A stretch of 64,000 bases of DNA, taken from assembly GCA_045544035.1 (NCBI GenBank), contig JAZPYE010000016.1, forward strand, positions 1 through 64,000, given 5' to 3'. The notes beneath the pieces were generated by a model. That model was given only the letters and a program-made list of their open reading frames with translations. It did not search any database and had not been told where the DNA came from. Source of the DNA: SIG587 sp045544035. Its GTDB lineage: Bacteria; Bacillota; Clostridia; Oscillospirales; Acutalibacteraceae. Below, piece by piece: positions 8,192 through 15,865 of the stretch. Each line of letters starts with the position of its first letter. The stretch's first letter is position 1. Position numbers and translations under genes: made by a program.

Positions 8192-8269
8192 GATTTTTTT
8201 ATTACATAATATGTGGGTTGTTTTTCTGTGTGAAAGGCTTATAATCCGCCGTTTTCGTTTTTTTAAGGT

Positions 8270-9853
8270 TTATTCCTCTTCGGTCTCGGTTTCGGCCTCG
8301 TTTTCCTTTGTATCGGGCTGGTTTTCATTTTCGGTTAAAGTTTCGCCCTCATCGGTTGTATCAAGTTCGGCTTCCTTTATGAAAAGAGGCTCGGCATCAT
8401 CGAAGTCATCATCAAAATCATCATCGTAATACCTTCTGCGCACAGCCCAGATGATGACTATTGCGATTATTGCAGCAAGACAAACTGCGGCACAAACCAG
8501 CACCACAATGGCATCGGTGGTTATTTCATCCTCAGGAGAACTGTCTACAGTGATGTCGGCACGGCTTTCCTTAATATAACGCTGCAAGGTGTTTTCCAGT
8601 TTGTCATAACGGTAAAACTCCTTTTCACCCTCGCTGTTTATCGCGCAAACAACGGCGAAATCGGAAAGGGCATCATCCTTGTAAATGTAGGCCTCAACCT
8701 CCTGCCCACCGATTGTAATTGTCGAAAGATTAAATACATTTTCGGTATCAATTAAAAGCTGGTCACGGGCTATGGATGTAACGGGGATAATGGTATATTT
8801 GCTTCCGCTGTCCACAAAGCAGGGCGAACTAAAGGTGCCTGTGGCGGAATCGTACATATAAAGCGCGCCGCTTCCCTCTTCATTCAAAAGGTACAAAATA
8901 ACGGTTTTCTCATCTTTGCTTAAAAATGCAGGAACGTGAACCGAATTAAAGGTGTATTCCCCTTTTGCGAAGCCTACTACATTAACGTTGTCGGGAATGA
9001 TTTCAGCAACCGACATTTTGTTTCCGTCAACAATTGTTTCCAGCTTGTTTTCCTCAGGCTCGGAAACCGTTGAGGAGGTATCAGCAGAACTTGTAATAGA
9101 GCTTGTAGCAGAACTTGTGGCAGAAGTTGAATCATTAGGGAGCCTTGTAACAGTGATGTTATACATCCTTACCGAACCGTTTTCGGCAGTAACATAAACG
9201 GTGCGAACTGTAGTTCCCACCTTGATTTTGGGGCCTTTATCGCCTGATGAATAGGAAATGCTTGCGCCCGAATGGTTTTTAACGGCATTAATATCAAAAT
9301 AATCCACACTGTAAGGCACAGTTGCTTTGTATTCGGTAATATTGGCCGAAAAAGCAGGCGACAAGGTTCCTGCTGAAATTTTAATGGATTTAAGTTTATT
9401 ATCATCAGATTTTGTAGGAGCAGTGATGGAAAGGGTTAAATTTTTAGCAGGCACCGAAACGCCCTGATTTGTGCCGTCACCTGCGGCACCCTCTAACACC
9501 TTAATCGTGGTATTTCCTGCTTTAAGCAATTTAAACTGTGCAGTTGCCGTTAATGTTTTAGCACCCGATTTGCTTGTGGGGTTAATAACAAAGGAACCTG
9601 CAGCACTTGTGAGTCCATCACTTGTGGTGACAAGTTGCAAATAATTTGTGTTATACTGCACAATAGCATCATAAGCATAAAGCTCTGCCGAAGAGGTCAC
9701 AGTTATATTTACGGTGATGGTATTCCCCGGATTAAGGGTTCCGCTATAACCCATATTGATGCTTGCAGTTGCCGCCATAGCACTAATAGCCACCGACAAC
9801 ATAAGTATTATGCAAATTATTGCAGACAATAAAATTTTTAAGTTTTTTTTCAT
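8270..9853 (-). CDS. Membrane-anchored cohesin-domain protein with cadherin-like beta-sandwich
   Basis: 527 residues: signal peptide (1-27, ending AISAMA), a cohesin-like domain (about 28-148, LNPGNTITVNITV...ELYAYDAIVQYNTNYLQLV), a cadherin-like beta-sandwich (about 155-238), a Ser/Thr-rich linker (about 240-268), a further extracellular region, a single membrane helix (about 450-472) and an acidic cytoplasmic tail rich in D and E. Cohesins bind dockerins; the gene 12 bases upstream in the same operon encodes a dockerin-bearing wall hydrolase. The helix plus charged tail would fix the cohesin to the outer membrane face. No scaffoldin repeats or cellulose-binding module are present. The cohesin call is by pattern and is moderately secure. 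Confidence 0.75.
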   Translation of the reverse strand: MKKNLKILLSAIICIILMLSVAISAMAATASINMGYSGTLNPGNTITVNITVTSSAELYAYDAIVQYNTNYLQLVTTSDGLTSAAGSFVINPTSKSGAKTLTATAQFKLLKAGNTTIKVLEGAAGDGTNQGVSVPAKNLTLSITAPTKSDDNKLKSIKISAGTLSPAFSANITEYKATVPYSVDYFDINAVKNHSGASISYSSGDKGPKIKVGTTVRTVYVTAENGSVRMYNITVTRLPNDSTSATSSATSSITSSADTSSTVSEPEENKLETIVDGNKMSVAEIIPDNVNVVGFAKGEYTFNSVHVPAFLSKDEKTVILYLLNEEGSGALYMYDSATGTFSSPCFVDSGSKYTIIPVTSIARDQLLIDTENVFNLSTITIGGQEVEAYIYKDDALSDFAVVCAINSEGEKEFYRYDKLENTLQRYIKESRADITVDSSPEDEITTDAIVVLVCAAVCLAAIIAIVIIWAVRRRYYDDDFDDDFDDAEPLFIKEAELDTTDEGETLTENENQPDTKENEAETETEEE

Positions 9854-9864
9854 TTTCTTTTCTC

Positions 9865-11886
9865 CTACTGCTCAATTAAAGCAAGTTGTAAAATATGACG
9901 TTGGATTCTTGCAAAGTCAACCGAGTTACCCTTGCCATCGCCTGTAACATCGCAGGCGGTGAAATAACATCCTTTAAGCGGGGCCAATGTGAGAATGTGT
10001 CTTTGTAAAAGCCCGATGTCAATGGAATTTATTTTACCATCTCCGTTTATATCACCGTAAATTACGACTTCATAAGAAAGCTTTTCCTCGCCCTCGGTGT
10101 CATAAATTTTAACGACATTACCGGTGCCCATAATTCCACTGGTTTTTTTGCTACCATCGGAATTAAACAACTTTGCTGTACCGTTTTTAATCTCAAGCTT
10201 TTGAATGAAGCCTTTGGCAGTGGTGCCCATATCAACCCCTGTTATGAATTTACCCACACTGTAATGGGTGGTTTCTATGGTGGGCTCGGCGGGCTTTTCA
10301 ACCTCTTTTTCCTTGCGGGTGATAACAATGGTATATGTGCGTTTTTCACCGCTTGTTGAGGTTACCACAACCTTAAATCTATTTGTGCCAACAGCCAGCT
10401 CAACCTGACCCGTTCCTTTAACGGTTGCCTTACTGTCACTTGCCTTTGCGGTTATCGTGGCAGAGGTAACATCATAATCAACGATTATTCCATAACTTGT
10501 TTCCCATTTAGAAAACTCGGTTGTGAATGGATGACCTTTAACAGATAACTCGGTTAAAAAGTTATCATTACTGCCCGAAGTGGCTGGCATAGGTGAAATT
10601 TCATCGGGCATATCTTTATAAACAGGAATTCTGAATTCAAGAGCTTTTTTAAAATCGTCCTCCGTGTATCCCCCGGCGGATTTTGCGCCCTCAATCGCTG
10701 CACCGCGGATATTGGTCATATATTGGATGGTGTAATAAGGAGGTTTTTTAACATCGAATTTTTTATAATAAATTGTGTAGCCACCGCTTGTGTTAGGATT
10801 GACATACTCATCAAAATACCATGTTGCGCCGCCGATAATTGACTTTTCCCTTGTCTTCCAGGGGCGCATATAGGTATCACCTGATTTTGCATAGATAAGA
10901 CCATTTGTAACTGCATCCCTGCCGCTATGGGCATAGGCGCCGATGTTAAAGAAATTATAATAACCCTTATAGCCCGAAACGGTGCCCGAAATGCTGTTGC
11001 CCGTGCCTTTTGTTCCCTGCTCGGTCAAAATCATTGAAGCCAGAACATAAGGACTAACACCCGACTTTTTTGCGGCCTCCATAATAACATCGCAGTATGT
11101 ATCGTATGTATCCTCGGGGAAATCTTCGGCAAGAAAAGTGCCGCTAACAAGTTTTTTAAGACCATCAAGAGTTTGAAGTTTAGGCACATAGGTTTGCATA
11201 AAAAACTGGAATATGTTAGTGGAATCAAGGAAGTTGCGCGGGTCAAGATAATAGGCTACAACATTCTTATGCGCAGTTACCCAGCCGCCGCTATCGAAAA
11301 CAACATATTCTTTGGTTTCCCAGTTGTAAGCACCATACTCTTTGGATTTCCAGGCATCATCCACAGTGTTTTCAATAAGGCTTCGACCTACAATACTTTC
11401 GTTAGTTAATGCCTCATCCCAGGTCATTGTAAGATGGTCGGCAATAAACACCCAATTAGGATAGTTTGCATGAAGGCTTCGCAGCATAGGCTTGTAGCTT
11501 TCGGGAAAGCCCTGAGCCGTTAAGTAGTCTTCAAAATCAGCATCGGGCTTGTACTCAACTTTTGGTGGGTCTTCCTTGACAAAATCAGCCGCAACATAAC
11601 CCTGAATAGATGGGTTGGACACCGACTGAATTTTATACCATTTAGGATAACTTTCATCCTTTATGGTTACAAGTTCAAAAAGTTTTACCCTTTCACCTGT
11701 ATTAAGACCGCCAACCTCTTTATTGCCGGTCCCCGGTGCTGAACGCACTTTTGCACCATTTGTAGAGTTGAAAATGGTACCATATTCTGCAATTTCCGCA
11801 GCAACAGCAGGAAAAGAAACAAAACAGGATGCGGCTATTAAAATTAAGCATAAAATAAGGCAGTGTATCTTTTTTGCTGAATTCAT
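9865..11886 (-). CDS. Secreted N-acetylglucosaminidase with SH3 and type I dockerin
   Basis: 673 residues from ATG 11886 (AAAAGGAG 7 bases upstream; the longer frame has no ribosome site). In order: signal peptide (1-30), bacterial SH3 domain (about 32-110), LytD/GH73-like glucosaminidase domain (about 120-430; LASMILTEQGTKGTG with the likely catalytic Glu, YNFFNIGAYA), cadherin-like beta-sandwich (about 470-550) and a C-terminal type I dockerin with two calcium loops, DINGDGKINSID and DVTGDGKGNSVD, each followed by a QRHIL helix. The family cleaves peptidoglycan glycans. A near-consensus promoter starts this two-gene operon; the next gene encodes a cohesin. Confidence 0.87.
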   Translation of the reverse strand: MNSAKKIHCLILCLILIAASCFVSFPAVAAEIAEYGTIFNSTNGAKVRSAPGTGNKEVGGLNTGERVKLFELVTIKDESYPKWYKIQSVSNPSIQGYVAADFVKEDPPKVEYKPDADFEDYLTAQGFPESYKPMLRSLHANYPNWVFIADHLTMTWDEALTNESIVGRSLIENTVDDAWKSKEYGAYNWETKEYVVFDSGGWVTAHKNVVAYYLDPRNFLDSTNIFQFFMQTYVPKLQTLDGLKKLVSGTFLAEDFPEDTYDTYCDVIMEAAKKSGVSPYVLASMILTEQGTKGTGNSISGTVSGYKGYYNFFNIGAYAHSGRDAVTNGLIYAKSGDTYMRPWKTREKSIIGGATWYFDEYVNPNTSGGYTIYYKKFDVKKPPYYTIQYMTNIRGAAIEGAKSAGGYTEDDFKKALEFRIPVYKDMPDEISPMPATSGSNDNFLTELSVKGHPFTTEFSKWETSYGIIVDYDVTSATITAKASDSKATVKGTGQVELAVGTNRFKVVVTSTSGEKRTYTIVITRKEKEVEKPAEPTIETTHYSVGKFITGVDMGTTAKGFIQKLEIKNGTAKLFNSDGSKKTSGIMGTGNVVKIYDTEGEEKLSYEVVIYGDINGDGKINSIDIGLLQRHILTLAPLKGCYFTACDVTGDGKGNSVDFARIQRHILQLALIEQ

Positions 11887-11919
11887 TGTCGTCTCCTTTT
11901 GTATTTTTTTCGATAATAC

Positions 11920-11948
11920 ATTATACTTTTTTAAACGAAAATTGTCAA
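11920..11948 (-). promoter_or_regulatory. Consensus sigma-A promoter of the dockerin-cohesin operon
   Basis: Minus strand: TTGACA (11943-11948), exactly 17 bases, TATAAT (11920-11925). Both hexamers are perfect, which implies strong constitutive transcription of the operon in vegetative cells. Confidence 0.88.
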
Positions 11949-12054
11949 TATATAGCGCCTTATTGTCGGGCGGCAAATTTTGTATTTTCCAAAATGAGCT
12001 CGTAACTGAAAAGGTGCGTTGTGGAAATTAAATAAATCACAAATTCACAAGTTA

Positions 12055-12081
12055 AGGGATGGTTAAAAACCATCCTTTTTT
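12055..12081 (+). terminator. Terminator hairpin in the leader of the histidine kinase
   Basis: GGATGGTT pairs with AACCATCC around three bases, followed by TTTTTTATT on the plus strand. No plus-strand gene ends here, so it is either an attenuator for the two-component operon starting at 12140 or the end of an unseen small transcript. Confidence 0.6.
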
Positions 12082-12139
12082 ATTGCACTTTCTTTTGGAT
12101 TTTGATAAAATAAAGAAAATGGATTTTCAGGAGATGCTT

Positions 12140-13054
12140 ATGGTTAAAAATAAAGAGGTTCTTAAAAATATCATCATAACCGCAATTTTTCTTGCGGTTT
12201 TGCTTTGTTTCCTTTTCGTTTTAAGCGTTTTAGGAATTTCAAAAGAAAACCTTCTGATTATTTTCTTCTTTTGCACCGCGCTTTTTTGTCTTTTAACCTT
12301 TACCTTCACATTTAAAACAAAACAGCAAAAAAATGTAGAAACCGAAATTGAAAAGGAACGAATGCGCTCCAACCTCCTTCGTGCGGTTTCTCACGATTTA
12401 AGAACTCCACTTACCACGATTTATGCATCAAGTTCAACCCTACTTGAAAATTCGGAAAATTTAAGCGAACAGCAAAAGCGGTTAATCCTCAAAGGTATTA
12501 AAGAGGATTCAGATTGGCTTGTTAGAATGGTGGAAAATCTGCTGTCTGTCACCCGCATTGACAGCGGTATAGTTAAAATCATAAAGGTTCCCACCGTTTT
12601 AGAGGAGCTTGTTGATTCTGTTGTTCTATCCTTTAATAAGCGTTACCCCAAAATTGAGGTTTCCATTGATATTCCCGAGGATATTGTTGTCATTCCCATG
12701 GATGCGATGCTTATAAAGCAGGTTATAATAAACATTTTAGAAAATGCTGTTCAGCACGCAAAGGGAATGGACCGACTTTCGCTGAAGGTTTTTATTCTCG
12801 GTAAGAATGCCATTTTTGAAATTCAGGACAATGGATGCGGCATTGATGAAAAGCGACTGCCCCAAATTTTTAAAGGCTTTTATGAATTTGAAAATGAAAT
12901 TGCCGACGGTAAAAAGCGCAACACAGGAATAGGTCTTTCGGTTTGTGCAACAATTATCAAGGCCCACGACGGTAACATAAGTGCCGAAAATTTAAGAAAC
13001 GGCGGCGCGGTTTTCCGCTTTGTTCTTAACACGGAGGAAACCGGAAATGAATAA
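12140..13054 (+). CDS. Sensor histidine kinase, KdpD C-terminal type
   Basis: A 304-residue membrane kinase read from ATG 12140, six bases after AGGAG (an ATG at 12134 is the alternative). Two membrane helices (about 10-30 and 37-55) precede a dimerisation/phosphoacceptor box SHDLRTPLTTI and the ATPase domain with NILENAVQHA (N box), DNGCGIDEKRL (G1) and GIGLSVC (G2). It resembles the transmitter of KdpD but lacks the N-terminal KdpD and USP domains, and no kdpFABC genes are near. The 3' end overlaps the response regulator by 8 bases. Confidence 0.87.
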   Translation: MVKNKEVLKNIIITAIFLAVLLCFLFVLSVLGISKENLLIIFFFCTALFCLLTFTFTFKTKQQKNVETEIEKERMRSNLLRAVSHDLRTPLTTIYASSSTLLENSENLSEQQKRLILKGIKEDSDWLVRMVENLLSVTRIDSGIVKIIKVPTVLEELVDSVVLSFNKRYPKIEVSIDIPEDIVVIPMDAMLIKQVIINILENAVQHAKGMDRLSLKVFILGKNAIFEIQDNGCGIDEKRLPQIFKGFYEFENEIADGKKRNTGIGLSVCATIIKAHDGNISAENLRNGGAVFRFVLNTEETGNE

Positions 13055-13757
13055 TAATAAATATAAAATCCTGCTTGTAGAGGATGAAAACAACATTCGC
13101 CACCTTGTTTGCACAATGCTCGAATCAAACGGCTACTCGGTTATAACCGCCGATTGCTGCAAAAATGCCGTTACAATGTTTGCCTCCCACCGACCCGACC
13201 TTATTATCCTTGATTTAGGGCTTCCTGATGCCGACGGTATGGTCTTTTTAAAGCAGGTGCGGCTATCCGACACCACACCGATTATTGTGCTCTCCGCCAG
13301 AAGTGAGGAATATGACAAGGTTGCCGCCCTTGACTGCGGTGCCAATGATTACATAACAAAGCCTTTCGGCACAGCAGAGCTTTTGGCAAGGGTGCGAAGC
13401 GTGCTGCGAACAAGCCGCTTTGCAAGTGAGCGGGGCCGTTTACCCGGCGGCAAATTTAGACTCTTTGATTTGACCATTGACTATGATGCAAGGCAGATTT
13501 TTATAGGCGCTGAAGAAATAAAGCTTACCCAAACGGAATATAATATTGTGGCTTTTTTATCAGAACATTCGGGCAAAATGATGACCTATTCAGCCATTAT
13601 AAAAGCCATTTGGGGTTATCCCGATGAGGGTAGCACAAAAAAATTACAGGTTAATATGGCAAACATCCGAAAAAAATTCGGTGCAAAGCCGGGCAAACAA
13701 AGCTACATTATAAACGAACTTGGCGTTGGCTACCGAATGAATAACGAAAATGAATAA
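13047..13757 (+). CDS. OmpR/KdpE-family response regulator
   Basis: 236 residues from ATG 13047 (GGAGG 9 bases upstream, inside the kinase gene). The receiver has the acidic pocket (EDEN), phospho-acceptor Asp in LIILDLGLPDADG, the conserved Thr/Ser (VLSARS) and Lys (ITKPF). A C-terminal winged helix (about 135-230, LTQTEYNIVAFLSEHSGKMMTY) follows. Overlap with the kinase makes them a cognate pair. The next gene is a Na/phosphate transporter, not a Kdp pump, so the regulon may concern phosphate or another ion; this is inference only. Confidence 0.9.
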   Translation: MNNNKYKILLVEDENNIRHLVCTMLESNGYSVITADCCKNAVTMFASHRPDLIILDLGLPDADGMVFLKQVRLSDTTPIIVLSARSEEYDKVAALDCGANDYITKPFGTAELLARVRSVLRTSRFASERGRLPGGKFRLFDLTIDYDARQIFIGAEEIKLTQTEYNIVAFLSEHSGKMMTYSAIIKAIWGYPDEGSTKKLQVNMANIRKKFGAKPGKQSYIINELGVGYRMNNENE

Positions 13758-13764
13758 ATAATGT

Positions 13765-13805
13765 AAAAAAAGCGGCATCTTTACCCAATCTTTGCCGCTT
13801 TTTTT
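13765..13805 (+). terminator. Terminator after the two-component operon
   Basis: AAAAAAGCGGCA pairs with TGCCGCTTTTTT over a 15-base loop, ending in a T tract. Confidence 0.85.
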
Positions 13806-13847
13806 ATATAATAAGCTTGTCAAATTAAAAGACAAGGAGAAAAAACT

Positions 13848-15590
13848 ATGACAATTTTTGATGTTTTATCACTAATTGGCGGTCTTTGCCTGTTCCTTTT
13901 TGGTATGAATGTTATGGGCGACGGCCTTGAAAGGCGAGCAGGCGGCAGCCTTCAAAAACTGCTGGGAAGGCTCACCAACAGTAAAACCAAAGGTTTTTTA
14001 ACCGGCCTTGGAGTTACCGCAGTTATTCAAAGCTCCTCTGCCACAACGGTTATGGTTGTAGGCTTTGTAAACTCCGGCATTATGACACTTAAGCAATCCA
14101 TCGGTGTTATTATGGGTGCCAATATTGGTACTACAGTTACCTCCTGGATTTTGAGCCTTGGAGGAATTTCAAGCAAAAATCTTTTCGTTTCCCTTTTAAA
14201 GCCCACCTCCTTCACCCCCGTTTTGGCCCTTATCGGCACGGCATTTTTAATGTTCAGCAAATCGAACAAGAAAAAGGACACGGGCACCATTCTTTTGGGC
14301 TTTGCCACACTTATGTTCGGTATGGATGCCATGTCCAAGGCGGTTTCTGGCCTTTCCGACATCCCCGCTTTTCAAAATCTTTTCTTAATGTTCAAAAATC
14401 CAATTTTAGGTGTGCTTGCAGGCGCAGTACTTACAGCAATCATTCAGTCAAGCTCGGCCTCGGTTGGTATTTTGCAGGCCCTTTCGGCAACGGGACAGGT
14501 TTCCTTCGGCGCCGCAATACCTATTATTATGGGACAAAATATCGGCACCTGCATCACGGCGCTGCTTTCCTCCTTCGGCACAAACAAAAATGCCAAAAGA
14601 GCCGCCGTTATTCATCTTTCCTTTAACGTTATCGGCACGATAGTGTGTCTTTCGGTCTATTCAATTATCTACTACACTCTGCACCCCGCATTTTTTGACA
14701 CCGCCGCTTCCTATTTAGGCATTGCCGTTGCCCACTCAATCTTTAACATTCTCTGCACGGCGCTGCTTCTCCCCCTATCATCCGTTCTTGAAAAAATCGC
14801 CTACAAAATTGTGCCCGATGGCAAAAAAGCAGAAGAAAAGGTTGAACTTGATGACCGTTTGCTTGCCACACCCTCCATCGCTCTTGGCGAGTGCAGTCAT
14901 TTGGCCCACACAATGGCAAACCTTTCGGTTAAATCCTTTGAGGATGCAATAGTATCTCTTTATATGTATAACGATGATATTGCCGCAAAAATAAAGGTCG
15001 CCGAAAAGGAAACCGATCACTTTGAAGATGTTCTTGGCACCTATCTTGCCAAACTCAGCCGCCACCAGATAAGCGACCACGACAGTTCAACCGTTTCAAA
15101 ACTTTTAAAGGTTATCGGTGATTTTGAACGTATTTCCGACCACAGCGTGAATCTTCTTGAATCGGCCGAAGAACTCAAATCCAAGGGCATTGAGCTTACA
15201 AGTGAGGGCAAAAAGGAGCTTAATGTTCTTTGCAACGCCGTTTCGGAAATTTTACACCTTTCCCTTGATGCCTTTGTTAATGACAATTTGGAAAGCGCAA
15301 GAAATGTTGAACCCCTTGAGCAAGTGATTGACACTATTAAGGTTAAACTCCGTGATACCCACATTGACCGCCTTAAAAAGGGAGAATGCTCGGTTGAAGC
15401 AGGCTTTATTTGGTCAGACCTTTTAACCAACCTTGAAAGAACCTCCGACCACTGCTCTAATATTGCAGTCTGCGTTATTGATGCTCACGACAATAATATG
15501 AATATTCACGAATCCCTTAAACACATTAAAAAGGAAAGTCCACATTTCAAGGAGAAGTTCAACGAATATTCACTCAAATATACAATATAA
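13848..15590 (+). CDS. Na+/phosphate cotransporter (NptA family) with PhoU-like domain
   Basis: 580 residues. The N-terminal membrane half (about 1-310) carries the two inverted repeats of the family, each with a QSSSA core: VIQSSSATTVMVVGFV and IIQSSSASVGILQAL. The cytoplasmic C-terminal half (about 340-570) is a PhoU-like helical bundle with repeated E/DRxSDH motifs (FERISDHSVN, LERTSDHCSN). It should import phosphate coupled to sodium. The gene has its own ribosome site (AAGGAG) and lies between terminators, so it is probably monocistronic. Confidence 0.9.
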   Translation: MTIFDVLSLIGGLCLFLFGMNVMGDGLERRAGGSLQKLLGRLTNSKTKGFLTGLGVTAVIQSSSATTVMVVGFVNSGIMTLKQSIGVIMGANIGTTVTSWILSLGGISSKNLFVSLLKPTSFTPVLALIGTAFLMFSKSNKKKDTGTILLGFATLMFGMDAMSKAVSGLSDIPAFQNLFLMFKNPILGVLAGAVLTAIIQSSSASVGILQALSATGQVSFGAAIPIIMGQNIGTCITALLSSFGTNKNAKRAAVIHLSFNVIGTIVCLSVYSIIYYTLHPAFFDTAASYLGIAVAHSIFNILCTALLLPLSSVLEKIAYKIVPDGKKAEEKVELDDRLLATPSIALGECSHLAHTMANLSVKSFEDAIVSLYMYNDDIAAKIKVAEKETDHFEDVLGTYLAKLSRHQISDHDSSTVSKLLKVIGDFERISDHSVNLLESAEELKSKGIELTSEGKKELNVLCNAVSEILHLSLDAFVNDNLESARNVEPLEQVIDTIKVKLRDTHIDRLKKGECSVEAGFIWSDLLTNLERTSDHCSNIAVCVIDAHDNNMNIHESLKHIKKESPHFKEKFNEYSLKYTI

Positions 15591-15618
15591 GTTCATAAAA
15601 TATTTAATCTTTGTTCAC

Positions 15619-15648
15619 TTGACAAGCCGTGTTTGCATATGGTAAAAT
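15619..15648 (+). promoter_or_regulatory. Promoter of the Mn2+ riboswitch/P-type ATPase unit
   Basis: TTGACA (15619-15624), 18 bases, TAAAAT (15643-15648), directly upstream of the aptamer. Confidence 0.8.
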
Positions 15649-15649
15649 G

Positions 15650-15846
15650 TGGTTGTTGTATGAGGGAGTAGCAAACGCTTTGCGGCGTAGATTAAGTCAA
15701 CAAACGGGTTTTACCTTGGCTTATCCTTATTGCGCGACTCATGTGTATTAAAATTTGCTATGCATGGGAACAAAAAACTCATAAAATAATTTATTTGTAT
15801 TTAATTCCCAGGTGTAGTTAAAACTATGTTTGGGATTTATTTTTTA
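15650..15846 (+). promoter_or_regulatory. yybP-ykoY (Mn2+) riboswitch with terminator
   Basis: The conserved loop GGGAGTAGC (about 15664-15672) and the second loop ACCTTGGC (about 15713-15720) flank a GTCAACA-containing arm; ATGAG (15660-15664) closes with CTCAT (15738-15742). These are hallmarks of yybP-ykoY aptamers, which sense Mn2+. Downstream, a mismatched 8-bp hairpin (about 15803-15838) runs into TTATTTTTT before the ATPase start, while an earlier TGGGAA offers an alternative partner. This suggests control by transcription termination, switched on by Mn2+, in front of a cation exporter. Confidence 0.85.
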
Positions 15847-15865
15847 AGAGAAAGGGATTTTCTAA

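Noticed and set aside
8119..8269. Possible MazE antitoxin gene upstream of mazF
   Set aside because: No frame with a start, ribosome site and MazE-like N-terminus could be found on the minus strand in these 150 bases.
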